Source of the DNA: Cymbidium sinense
Lineage: Eukaryota; Streptophyta; Magnoliopsida; Asparagales; Orchidaceae
Length of the DNA: 64,000 nucleotides
Direction: 5' to 3'
NCBI GenBank assembly: GCA_021442155.1
Contig: CM038216.1
Span: 154,033,009-154,097,008 of the forward strand
Shown here: positions 49,845 through 61,571 of the stretch, piece by piece
How positions within the stretch are numbered: position 1 is the stretch's first letter
Layout: every line of letters begins with the position of its first letter
Made by a program: the position numbers and the translations under genes
Notes under the pieces: generated by a model
What the model was told of the DNA's origin: nothing
Seen by the model: the letters and a program-made list of their open reading frames with translations, nothing else
Database searches by the model: none

Positions 49845-50395
49845 ATTTGGTTTGATGACTTTTGAATGTACAATAAAGTAAATACATGTGATTTTAACTT
49901 TTAGTGTGTTTGGCATGATGAGTAGAAAATTTCAAAGTAAAATATAAAGACTTGGTTAAGATGTATAAAATGATTAGTATTTGAATTAAATGATAATTTG
50001 ACATTTGGAGAAGAAAGATTCATATATGTTAGTGGGATAAAGGCTTGTTGTGAGTGTGTTTGGCATGAAAAGTAAAATTTAGTAATGTGATGTATTTAGA
50101 ATACATTGGAAGAGTCAATGATTGCCAAATATCGCTGTCATCGTTGGACTGCCGATGTTGCCATCGCCGGTCATCGTCGCCGCCACGCCAATAATCATTC
50201 ACCTGATATAATATAATATAATATAAAATACTACATTTATTATACCAATAATAATAATAATAATAATAAACTCATGTATTTGTTGAGTTTTTAACCAAAT
50301 AACCTAAAGTAATCCAAATACATTATATTCACTTTACACTATATATTTTTTACACTGCATTTCTTTTTCAAGCATCCAAACAACCGCTTAGAGGA
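49845..50395. mobile_element. MITE-like segment (unit B, longer form)
   Basis: Counterpart of 33980-34435 with an extra ~150 bp between two copies of 'gtgtgtttggcatga' (about 49905 and 50056). The GC-rich centre is at 50125-50190. It contains a 'tataa' pentanucleotide run (about 50198-50225) and (AAT)n at 50247-50271. Confidence 0.45.
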
Positions 50396-51445
50396 TGATA
50401 AAAATGAGACAAATTATAAGCTCGCAATACAAAATTATTTTTTTAAAAGAAAACATGCTGTGTATTCAATATTTTATTAAGCCTTTTCTTTAAATGATAG
50501 AAAGAAATTTAAAATTGAAGAAAACTTAATTTCATTCTTGATTGCTTAGGGGCTATTTAGGATCACCTTTGTTTTTTGTTTAATGTTATATGCTTTAATT
50601 TAATTTAATTTATATTTTGATTCAAAATAAAATATATTTAGTGGTGATAGTTATTTTTAAAAACACTCAGAACATCTGAAGATTATTTTGAGTAGTTTTA
50701 AAAATAGTGTTATTTATTTTATGAAAAATTTGCATAGATTTTTATATGATACATGAATATTAGAAATTGTGATAGGGATACATGCATTTTATAAATATGA
50801 GTTATTTCTTTGATTGTAAATAAAATAGTTTGAAATATATTTATGTTGATACATTTACAATGCAATGTAATACAATGGGTGGCAAAGGACATTAGTGGCA
50901 AGCATTCAGATACAGTGGTTGGAAGAGACTAACAACAATGGGTAACAGTGGATGGGGGTAGCGGTAGAGAGGAGATGGCGACAAGCAGCCGCAGCGAGAA
51001 CTTAGCATGTAAATTATAAATTTCTTTATTTTGGAAACTTTCAAATGCAATGAAGATAAGAAATTTAAATTCATGAAAGTTTTACAAATATTTCTTTTGC
51101 TTTATAACTAATTTAACGAAAGTTGGAATGCAAGAAAAGTAATCCAATATACTTGACCACAAATGAATAATGTTCAGAGATCTAGAAATTCTTCTCATTC
51201 AAATTTATCATATTTTTCTCCAAGATATATAGCATATAAGAAAATAACACCATACGATTATTATTGCATGTCACAACAATTAACCTTATTTGATACATCA
51301 CTGTTCCCTAAAGGTAATAAATGAAAAATAAAACTTAATTTGCCAATTTTAAACAAGTCCTTTAATAAAACAACACAATTATTGTACTTGGCACTCATAA
51401 TGAAAGACTTTGCTAGTTTCATGTAGGCATGAGTTGTTGAATATA

Positions 51446-52490
51446 TTATATTGTACTTGAAGTGCATGTAACTCCAATCTCCAAATTTATTTGAATTGGT
51501 TCAATAAGAAGAGCGTGATATTATCTTTCATGGCTTGAGTAGAATATGTATAATTGTCTTGGGCGTCTTTGTATACTAACTCAATTACCTTTCCCAAGTT
51601 GATGATTGCTTGAAGTAAATGGATAGGTATATTAATTTTAGAAAACGTGAACTCTCTATTCAATATTTTCCACTCTTCCTCCACCATTTCCCTAAGTTTC
51701 TTGCAAGCTTCCTCCTCGGAGCATCCATGTTCCATAGTAACACTTGCAGAAGCAACATGTTTTCTTTTTTGTTCTTCTGAAATTAATCATGTTATTAGCT
51801 TATATTTAGAGTTGGAGGTTATTCTATGATGAATTAAATTATATAAGTAAATATTTGTTAAACATATTTGGATTTGAAACTTACCTCATGTGAAGCAATG
51901 TCATTTACAACCCTAGAAAAAAAATTGATTGATTTAATGATTGAGGCATCTTGGTCATCCAATCAAAGAAATCTTTAGAAATTTCATCTTGCATCCCTAT
52001 GCATACTGCACATACAAGACAACTATAAGCAGATGTAATAAGGCCGACTCAACATATCCATCATTTTCCCATTTGGCTTCTTGAAAGTATGCTTTGCTCA
52101 ATCGCTTCATCTAAAAAATTAACATGACATGACATATTACTCACAAATTTTTTGGGGTGTTAGACATATCAATTGGTATAAAGATGATTACCTCCTCTTT
52201 AACATATTGCACCAGAAATGAATATTGTTCTTGCTCTAGTTCAGCCTCAATCTCGTTGAAGGTATTAGATGGCAAGGAACAAGTGTGTTACATATATTGA
52301 GGCAACTTTTGGATATTTTCAGGTTCCCAACTATATAATTGTAATGAAAATTTAGCTAATTTTAATCAATAAGACATTAATTAATTTTAAAAGATTAAGT
52401 GGGGCTAATCCACATTTTACCTCTCTCGATTGCATCAAATCGAAGCTCCTCGATTGTCCCATAAACATCATAAATATCATCAAGAATAGA
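51446..52490 (-). pseudogene. Terpene synthase B1: partial pseudogene (exons 4'-7)
   Basis: Same family as A and B2. Pieces: exon 4 remnant 52490-52421, exon 5 52330-52192 (139 bp, the full family length), exon 6 52110-51885 (226 bp; about 23 bp lost near 52037) and exon 7 about 51776-51446. Exon 5 is the longest of the three copies but has an in-frame TAA after 'LPQYM'. Its remaining sequence 'NTFNEIEAELEQEQ' and 'YSFLVQYVKEE' is typical of class I plant terpene synthases. The exon 7 acceptor has lost 'ctgtaag', leaving a new AG three bases inside the exon. Exon 4 is cut by the 45-bp tandem repeat, beyond which a second exon 7 (B2) starts. Not functional. Confidence 0.85.
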
Positions 52491-52603
52491 TTATTGTACT
52501 TGAAGTGCATGTAGGCATGAGTTGTTGAATATATTATATTGTACTTGAAGTGCATGTAGGCATGAGTTGTTGAATATATTATATTGTACTTGAAGTGCAT
52601 GTA
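52491..52603. repeat. 45-bp tandem repeat at the B1/B2 junction (~2.5 units)
   Basis: Units start at 52493, 52538 and 52583, each 'attgtacttgaagtgcatgt' followed by 'aggcatgagttgttgaatat'. The unit is the sequence around the stop codon and 3' end of terpene synthase exon 7. It joins the broken exon 4 of B1 directly to the 3' end of B2. Read on the minus strand it gives a 15-residue repeat in a spurious ORF. Confidence 0.95.
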
Positions 52604-55600
52604 ACTCAATCTCCAAATTTTTTGAATTGGTTCAATAAGAAGATGATATTATTTTCATGGCTTGAGTAGAATCGTATAATTGTCTTGGACTTTTGTATAC
52701 TAACTCAATTACCTTTGCCATGTTGATGATTGTTTGAAGTAAAGGGATAGGTATATTAATTTTAGAAAACATGAACTCTCTATTCAATATTTTCCACTCT
52801 TCCTCCACCATTTCCCTAAGTTTCTTGCAAGCTTCCTCCTGAGCATCCATGTTCCATAGTGTAACACCAAGCAACATGTTTTCTTTTTTGTTCTTCCTGT
52901 AAGAAATTAATCATGTTATTAGCTTATATTTAGAGTTGGAGGTTATTCTATGATAAATTAAATTATAGAAGTAAATATTTGTTAAACATATTTGGATTTG
53001 AAACCTACCTCACGTGAAGCAATGTCATTTACAACCCTAGAAAAAAAAGTGATTGATTTAATGATTCGAGGCATACTAGTCACCCAATCAAAGAAATCTT
53101 TAGAAATTTCATTCTGGATCCCCATGCATATTGCACATGCAAGACAACTATAAACAGATGTAATAAGGCCGACTCTCAAATATTCATCAAGCTTTGGAAC
53201 ATATCCTTCATTTGCCCATTTGGCTTCTTGAAAGTATGCTTTGCTCAATCGCTTCATCTAAAAAATTAACATGACATGACATATTACTCACAAGTTTTTT
53301 GGGGTGTTAGACATATCAATTGGTATAAAGATGATTACCTCCTCTTTAACATATTGCACCTAAAATGAATATTGTTCTTGCTCTAGTTCACCTCAATCTC
53401 TGAAGGTATTGTACATGGCAAGGAACAAGTGTTGCATATATTGAGGCAACTTTTGATATTTTCAGGTTCCCAACTATAATTGATACATAATGAAAATTTA
53501 GCTAATTTTAATCAATAAGACATTAATTTTTAAAAAAGATTAAGCTAATCCATATTTTACCTCTCGCATCAGTAAATCAAGCTCTTCGATTGTCCCATAA
53601 ACATCATAAATCAAGAATAGATATTAGTGTTGCCACCTTTGTGGTCATCAATCTTGCACGTGAATAGCGGGGTTCAAAGTACACTGAAAGGAGCCAAAAA
53701 TAAAGCTCTACTAACCTATCACGTGTGAATGGCAATTTTTTTACCAAGCTTAAATCCTTCCACCATCTGCAATGTTGATTGCACATTGTTACAAATGAGA
53801 TAAAATTTGAACAATAATTTTAAAAGTTTTGTCAAAGTAGATAATGTATTACACAAAAATATATTTGAGTTATAATCACATAGTATTTGAAAATGCAACT
53901 ATCTAATAAATATAATTTATATTTTTAGTTAAAGTTATGACTTAAAGCAACTCAATGAGCAACATTTCTTATTTTATATTAACAACATTTAAAGAAGCAC
54001 CACTATTCATATTTGTAAGTAAAAAAATACTATATCAATTGAAAGTTATATGGGCCAGTTAGAATTAAAAATACATATGAACATAACTCCAAATTCTTTT
54101 AGTCTAAATATTTAAAAGTGTAAGAAAACTTACATGGATAAACTCCGTGCTTCATCTTGATGAATAGCTTGCAACAAAGCAAAATCTAATTTTGCAAATT
54201 TAAGCAAGGCATCATTGCCCGTGCTTTCTCTTCAAAGTATGAAATGTAATGTTTAGCCTTCAACCTATCTACTCTTCTGACCAATGGAATTTCTAAACTA
54301 TTTAATACCATCTTTGATAAATATGGATCCACGTTAGAAGATAATGACTTGAGTTGAATTTTTGAAAACTCTAATGCTTTGTCCAATATTTCTTTACCGG
54401 GAATGCGAAGCTGAGCCGCTTCATATAAGCTTAACAAAGCTTTTACATTGCCATTCAAGGAATCAGTGAATTCTCCTTTTTCATCCAAAAATTTGCTAAA
54501 TACATCTGAAAAAATAATAAATAATAGGCTTGAAACACTTCTTATATATATATATAAAGGAAAAAAAAATTTAGATTTTAATAAATGTTATTATGGTTAG
54601 AACTTACCACCTGAAACATGATATCTTTGTTGTCTTAGTAGACAAAAATAGAGTGCAACTGTATACAGATCTTTATCGTTAACACCGGTTTGATGAATTC
54701 TGGGTAATTTTTCTTCAATTTCTTTCTCAAAATGATAAGTTACTCCCAGACATTGGATTCTATCAATAAGTTGTAATGAATGCAATGGATCAGTGGCATC
54801 AATGAGCATTTTCCTTACTTCAACTTTGAGCTCTTCATTCTTTAATTTGAGCGATGACTTTTTGTTTTTCACATACAAAGATGGCCAGCATTAGTTAAAA
54901 GTGAAGAGGTAAAGAAATCCAAATGAAGAGAGAATAGTAAAGAAAAAAATATTTTGATATATTTAGTTTATCTTGAGAGCTTAGCTAGTATTGAATTTAG
55001 AAGTGGTAATAAGCAAGAATACTTTTATGAAAACCATATATTTTAAAACAGAATTTTATTTTATTTTATTTTGTTAAAGAAAAATAGATAAACGTACAAA
55101 TTTATGAAATTACTTACATAACAAGAAAACCATATTAAATATACTTAAAAATAAAATGATAAATTTTGCAACTTTGAAAAAATCATCTTAGATCTAAAGT
55201 TAATTAGTTCTTTTCGCACGAAAGATTCAACCAAGTGTTTTTATTTATATTTAGAAGAACATATTGCCATTGACCTAAAATTTTATATTATTTTCCATTT
55301 ATTAATATTGTTGAAGGAAATGGAACACTGACATAGTAGTCATTTTATTTTATTTAGAAAATATTAATTTAGAGATACAAATATGGGTTTAGATCCAAAG
55401 TCAACTTTACTTTATTTGTATATTATTTTCTTTTTATTAATTAATATTGTAGAAGGAGATGGATGTCATTATTCCAATAACAATAATATATGATAGAAAT
55501 ATGAAACACTATAGATAGGACACATAAATATCTTTAATATATGAACTTTGGAAACTATATATATAATTATCTTTTTTTTTAATTAATGTATCAATATGGC

Positions 55601-56040
55601 ATTCCCCACTGAGTGTGGGAATTTCCTCTCATATATTCATAATATGAAGATTTTTTTACTTCATTATTAAATAATTTTTCTCTTAGAAATAAGATAGTCG
55701 CCTAAATTATAGTGAGTTACCGTATATTTATGACTGTAAATTAGCTTTGTTGAGCTAAGCAATTTTTAAATGTTCTGATTTTTTTTAAATATAAAGATGA
55801 AAATATTAGCAAAATTAAATATTTCTTTGCAATATAAATTTAAATATGACTTTATTTCGCAAACTATAAAATATTTTATTAAAAAAGAACTATATGATTA
55901 ATTGAAAGCTTTACCATATTTATGTTAGGGAGTGGTGGCTTTGAGATGAAGAAATCAGCCCAAACGCTTGGGTGAAAATTTGCTGACTGGCGAACTTCCT
56001 CAGTATGAGAAGGAAGATTACAGGAATGAAGATTCTCCAT
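52579..56040 (-). pseudogene. Terpene synthase B2: seven-exon TPS-a-type gene with disabling lesions
   Basis: The family converts prenyl diphosphates to terpenes. Absence of a transit peptide and the TPS-a look suggest a cytosolic sesquiterpene synthase using farnesyl diphosphate. Exons (GT-AG): 1 56040-55915 (126 bp), 2 54857-54608 (250), 3 54505-54134 (372), 4 53766-53561 (206), 5 53473-53339 (135), 6 53257-53009 (249), 7 52896-52579; repaired length would be about 560 residues, normal for the family. Visible: 'RQSANFHPSVW' (a variant of RRX8W) in exon 1; RDR (the RXR motif) in exon 4; 'NDIASRE' (NSE/DTE metal site) in exon 6. Lesions: one base lost near 54216 (exon 3); 5 bp lost at 53610 inside DDXXD plus two 4-bp losses (exon 4); 4 bp net (exon 5); indels in exon 7. 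Exons 1, 2 and 6 are intact. Intron 1 (55914-54858) holds nothing else recognisable. Either a recent pseudogene or a real gene with assembly indel errors. Confidence 0.9.
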
Positions 56041-56084
56041 TTCGAGTTGCTCGGTTGTGTGGCATCATCTCTTGCATGGTCATG

Positions 56085-56094
56085 CTATTTATAA
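56085..56094 (-). promoter_or_regulatory. TATA box of terpene synthase B2
   Basis: On the minus strand 'TTATAAATAG' lies about 45-54 bp upstream of the exon 1 ATG (56040). That puts transcription start near 56060 and gives a very short 5' leader. The chosen ATG is the one that reads straight into the conserved RQX8W motif; upstream ATGs at 56069-56083 are in other frames or meet stops. Confidence 0.7.
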
Positions 56095-56267
56095 GCTAAA
56101 ATTACAGACATTTTCTAATTTTGTTAAATTATGATTAAAATATGCGAATTAGAATTCAACCCTGTAGAAAAACTTCCATTTCAATTATTAATGTAGCAAA
56201 TAGCCTTCTGAAATTGTTCGGCCGGTGGTCCTTTTCATGCTTGTTTTTATATATATATAAAATATTT

Positions 56268-56422
56268 GGGGACCTAATTTGCTAAGTTATAACATGCCTA
56301 AATTAATCTTTATTGTCTGATATCCTAATGAGCGATTTTGCTAGCAGTTTCATAACTGCTAGGGTAGGGTATACATATATCAACAATTTTAATCATTGCT
56401 ATTCTATTACAGTAACAGTAGT
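56268..56422. repeat. P1: left copy of a duplicated upstream flank
   Basis: Matches 59338-59403 ('ggggacctaatttgctaag' to 'cctaatgagcg') followed directly by 59595-59690 ('gcagtttcataactgctagg' onward). The 190 bp between them in P2 are missing here. It lies 0.2-0.4 kb upstream of the terpene synthase B2 start. Confidence 0.9.
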
Positions 56423-59156
56423 TAAGCACTTAAGCAGTTCTTGCAAGCTATGACATTTATATTTTTTTTTTATTATTGCGGTCTCTTAAGCATAATCCTC
56501 TACAGAATGCATCATTTGTCTAAGAAATAATGTTCTACCATCCAGACTAATGCACAATTAATCCTAACATCCGCCTAAAATATTACATAAAATAAAGAAA
56601 ATAAATACACCACAATAAAACACACCTAACCTAAGTCTAAAATTGATGGCTTGATATTCTAGTGTGTGAAAAAGCTAGTATAACAAGTCTCTTAGGCTTT
56701 CTTAAGTTTAAGTTTTGATTCCGTTTAATTGTTTAGTTGGGTAGTTTCACTTTAAATGGTTTAGTTTATTTATGATTTAATTCCAATTTTAGATTTATTT
56801 TATTATTAAAGTTGAATTAAGATTTTAAAGAATGGAGAATAAGAATAAGTTTTGCTTTGGGTAGAACCTATTACATTCAACATCCTAATCCTAATAGAAT
56901 GAAATTTTTTCCCTAAGTGAATATTTATTCTAAAGGTCAAACTATGAACCTAAGTATCTTAATTGATCAATTTAAAATATTTGAATGATTTAATTAAATG
57001 AAATCTTACTTGACTAAAGTTTGTTGATTAAGAGTTTGAATTTATTTAACTCCATGTGTTTTGATTATTGATATTGATTTTAGATTTATTTGGATTCAAT
57101 TTGATTTAATTGGACTTTGATAATTTAGTTGATGTCTAATCTTTCTTTAAATTTCACTTTAAAGATTTAATTTTATATAACTTGTTATTGATTAAATCAC
57201 TTCAATGTTATTTAAACTGACCCTTTTTTATTATTATTAATATTTAAATTTAATTTGAGGTTAATATATTTCAATTTAACAAACTTGTGATTTGATTGAA
57301 GTTTAATTTAATCTTTTATTTGGATTGATGGTATGATGATTATTTTATTTAAATAATTATTTAATTTAGCTTGATCTTTATTTATTTGATTGATTGATTT
57401 AATTTGTTTAATTGGTTTAATTTGCTCAAGATGTTGCATTGATATCCAACTCTATACTAATTTTTACACTCATTTGATTTGATTAAAGTTTATTTGTTTG
57501 TTAGTTTGATTAGATTAAGTGAATTGAATATTTATTAATTTTATTTTAACTGTTTGATTATTAAAGTTTCATTTATATTTATTCATTAGTTATGTTTATT
57601 AGAATTTGGTTATTCTCTTTAATTAATGATTCATTGTTTAGTTTAATTATTTAACTTATACATTCAAAGTTTGTTGATTATTAATTTAATTCATTTAATT
57701 CAAATAATTTAACCCATTTATATGTTTAATTGAATTGATTTGGAATTTATTTTCATCTCATTTGATTTGATTAAGTGATTAGTTTAATTAGGGTTCTGTG
57801 TTTAGTTTGTTGTTTATTTAATTGATCAATTTTATTTATTTATTTAAGTTATGTTCATTTAGTTAAGATTTAATAATTGATCAACACTTAATCAAGTTAA
57901 CTTGAACATATATTTAGATTTAGTGAATAATCATTAAATATTCTTGGTTGAATGGTTAATTATATTACATGAGTGATTTGATTAGGATCTAGCTTATAGT
58001 TATTTAAGTTCATTATGATTAAGTTAATACAAATGTGATTAATAATTAATTAGGTGCTCATGATTATCTTGATTGATTGAAATTTGCTTAATATGTTAAC
58101 TTGATTTATTTTAATTTAGTTTATTCAAATTAGGTTTAACTTTGTTAAGTATTTGATTAACTTAATTAATAGATAATTTGACATGATTACTCTTAAATTA
58201 TTAATTTAATTAAAGAGTTTGATTAATTTGATGAAGGAGCTTAATTGGATTGAAATGCTAATGATTGATTTAATAAATTATGATTGATTTGATCAAAACT
58301 TTGATGAATATTCATAATTAAGTGTTTGATTTAAGTTAAGATTGATTAAAGATTATTTTAATGTGACTTATTTAATTTAGTTTAATTAAATCATTGATTA
58401 ATTTTTTTTTAAGATTTCATTATTGAATGGTATAATAGTTGTTCTTAATTAAAATTCGAAGGGTTAATTATGTTTAATTTAATTAGATAATTAATTCGAT
58501 TAATATTTTGATTGATAGATAATCAAAAATTTATTTTATTTTTTTTTGACATGGTTGATTTGATTAAGGGCTTAATTTAAAAAAATTTAATTTATTTGAT
58601 TAAGTGATTATTTATTAAGTTAATTAGATAATTATCTAGATTAAAATTTGATTGATGATTGCTCAATTAATTACTGTTACTTTGATCCAATAATTTGTCT
58701 AATGAAGGTTGAGTTAATGGTTATCTAAGCTTCAATTTAATTGAATAACTAACTAGTTAGATGATTAAATTTTGTTTTGATTCATCTTAATTAAAGGCTA
58801 AATAAATAATTCATTTGATCAAAGATTAATAACCAATTTAATCAAATATAATTAATTATACATTGGTCGAAATTGGCTAAGCCGAATAGATTTTGATTTG
58901 TTGATTTATGGCAACTAGTCAATTTTAGTTGAGTTTTAATTTAACTTGGATTTTCATAATTAATTATGTTTTTTTCTTAATGTATTGGCTTTTTTTTAAT
59001 TTAATTTTAATTCTATATTTAGTTTTATTTTGATTTATCATTTTTATTTCTGCTTTAATTTAGGTTGTACATTTAATTACTAATTGTAGTATCTTACGTG
59101 CCTAATTCAGAAGCTTTTGATATAAAGTTTGGATATCCTAATTACTAACGTGAGGT

Positions 59157-59234
<78 letters not shown>

Positions 59235-59330
59235 GTTTGGTGAACTCTCAAATTTAAATTTAGTACTTTAAAAATTTACATATTATTTCAAATCAATGTA
59301 CAGAGAGATTAAGCGTAAATAAATACTTTC
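56423..59330 (-). mobile_element. E-family fragment 3, left-type orientation
   Basis: 56423-56970 matches 4190-4750 in the same orientation ('ctaccatc.agactaa', 'tattcaacatcctaa', 'aagtatcttaatt'). It continues into the same T-rich, 'ttgattaa'-rich sequence up to about 59100. The outer 1.7 kb of E copy 1 (2448-4180) is missing at its left edge. No ORF of note. Confidence 0.6.
59162..59232. repeat. (TA)n microsatellite
   Basis: About 35 TA units near the right edge of E fragment 3. Confidence 0.97.
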
Positions 59331-59337
59331 GTATGAA

Positions 59338-59690
59338 GGGGACCTAATTTGCTAAGTTATAACAATCCAAAATTAATCTTTATTGTCTGATATCCTAATG
59401 AGCGCTTATATGGTCATTTATAAATAATGAAGATGACAGTTCAGATAAATAAATCTTTATTTTATAACAATTATAATTATATTCATTATTTTTTGAAAAT
59501 ATAAATAAATGATTTTGAAATTGGGAAACAAATTTTTACGCCAAAAGTGATTAATGTGGCTTAATCATTTAAATCGCTATATTTGCATTTTACTGTAAAG
59601 GATTTTGCCAGCAGTTTCATAACTGCTAGGGTAGGGTATACATATATCAGCAATTTTAATCATTGCTATTCTATAACAGTAACAGTAGTT
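59338..59690. repeat. P2: right copy of the duplicated upstream flank
   Basis: Longer, uninterrupted counterpart of P1. The phrase 'cagtaacagtagttaaaat' is followed by two further variants ('cagtaactataacagtggtt') to about 59735. Confidence 0.9.
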
Positions 59691-60988
59691 AAAATCTTGC
59701 TATTCAGTAACTATAACAGTGGTTAAAATAGCTAATAGTTACAAATTCTCAATCACCTCACATCCCCTCCCATTACTCTGCTTTTTAGCTTCGAGTGATT
59801 TTTAATTACCCAACCGTTCCACACAATGAATGTCAGCTACCACCACTCCAATAACTACAACTCCATATAAATTTTTTCATTGTTATTTTTGTTAATATGG
59901 ATAGAAGAGGAAGAAAAGAGGTCAAGGAGCTCTCTTTTTGGCATTCAACACCTTCTCCACCTCCCAAAAACTAAGACCAACCCATCCCTCATCTTTTCCA
60001 CTAAAAAAAAAAAACCAAATTAAATATATTCTAGTAAAATAATTAATTGATCCTCTAGTGTTCAATCATCAATAATTGACATTAAAGAGCCTTTAGAAAA
60101 AATTTCAAGCCTTTAGTTATAACTAATTTGAAGTATTGGGCTTCAGGGGCTTTAATTAATTAAATAATTCAATTAATTGATCTAGAATTAAGAATATTCA
60201 TAATTAATTATCCATGATCCAAAAAAAATAATAATAATAATAAAGAATGAACTATCCCTAGAATATTTTTAGGTGATAATTGGAGAATGAAATAAAAATC
60301 TCAAATTAGTTTAGGATATTTTAAGTGTAATTACGTAATTATCAAAAATTAAATTGGTCTAATTAATCACCCAAATGACTTAGAGATTTTGTTACTTATT
60401 TTTATTGTCCTCATGCATATTTAAGAATTTTCTCAGAATTTTTGGGCTTATATTTAGGGTATAATTAAATTTTTGGATTCTTTTGAGCTTAATTAGCTAA
60501 AATGTTTTAATTAATCTAATTAACTTATAAAATAAAACATCTAAATCATTTTTAATCACTTAATGAATATAAGTTGGTTAAGGGATAGCATTAGACTCTC
60601 TGTTCCCTCACTAGGTTTAATTAACTCAAATTTTAAAATCAACATTTAATAAATTTGATTAAACTTAGATGTGATTATTCTCATATAAATAGCCTTAAGA
60701 CTTAATGTATTTAAATAGGTTTTCTGGCAATATTTAATTGATTTGCTTCAATCACTTTATAAATGTGTATTCTATATAATTTATGCATTCATGTTTCAAG
60801 AATAATAAAAAAAAAAGATACTTCATTTAATTGCAAGATTTGGACTACTAGTGTGGCTATTATGACTAATAAATCTTAAATTATTTTTTTAATAAATTAA
60901 AATATATTTAGTAGATTAAATATAAATTAGTCTAAATAATTAAAATATGGATTTAAATCCTATATGTATGAGCCACAATTTTGAAAGA

Positions 60989-61290
60989 TATATAGTTTGG
61001 AATCACGAGGTTGTGGCTATTGGAAGGAGGTCTTAATACCTTGAACTTTGGGTATAAAATGACATGTACTTTGATATTTATAGTGAAATATATAATAAGC
61101 ATAAATTATTTCCACTTACACATATAAGCATCTTAAAATCATCATAATTTCATCTTTGTATTTATATATGTACATATATATATGAATTTACAGGTATATA
61201 GTTTGGATATCTCGAGAGCGCGAGACTTTAAGTAGTCTCAAAGGGGCCTCTAATTATCTCACTTCCTCGTTTAATAATAGCGCGTACTTA
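60989..61290 (+). repeat. Paired ~90-bp GC-richer motif (E fragment 4)
   Basis: 60989-61072 and 61194-61290 both start 'tatagtttgga' and end 'gtac(t)'. They correspond to the pair at 15262-15606. The second is the more GC-rich ('ctcgagagcgcgagac'). Confidence 0.6.
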
Positions 61291-61310
61291 TATAATTTTA
61301 GTTTACTAAT

Positions 61311-61334
61311 GTGTGTGTGTTTGTGTGTGTGTGT
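61311..61334. repeat. (GT)n microsatellite
   Basis: Twelve dinucleotides with one interruption. Confidence 0.9.
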
Positions 61335-61436
61335 AGATATATATGTATATGTATGTATGTTGGTATGTATGTATATACATGGATGATACATACATGGAAT
61401 ACATTAATCTATTCATGCACAAGAATTTGAAATATT

Positions 61437-61571
<135 letters not shown>

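Larger units (their letters stand above)
37633..53893. repeat. Unit B: second copy of the duplicated segment
   Basis: Collinear with 22611-36791 but about 2 kb longer. The extra length includes (TA)n with flank at 47270-47430, about 370 bp at 49160-49560, about 150 bp in the MITE-like segment, and an additional partial terpene synthase (51446-52490). It also keeps many 5-20 bp pieces absent from A, especially in the GC-motif stretches. The true left end is hidden by the gap. Unassigned parts are 37633-39750, 42236-43350 and 47790-49155. Confidence 0.9.

Noticed and set aside
52352..52609. ORF with a repeated 15-residue unit
   Set aside because: It is the 45-bp tandem of terpene synthase 3' end sequence read in frame; not a gene.
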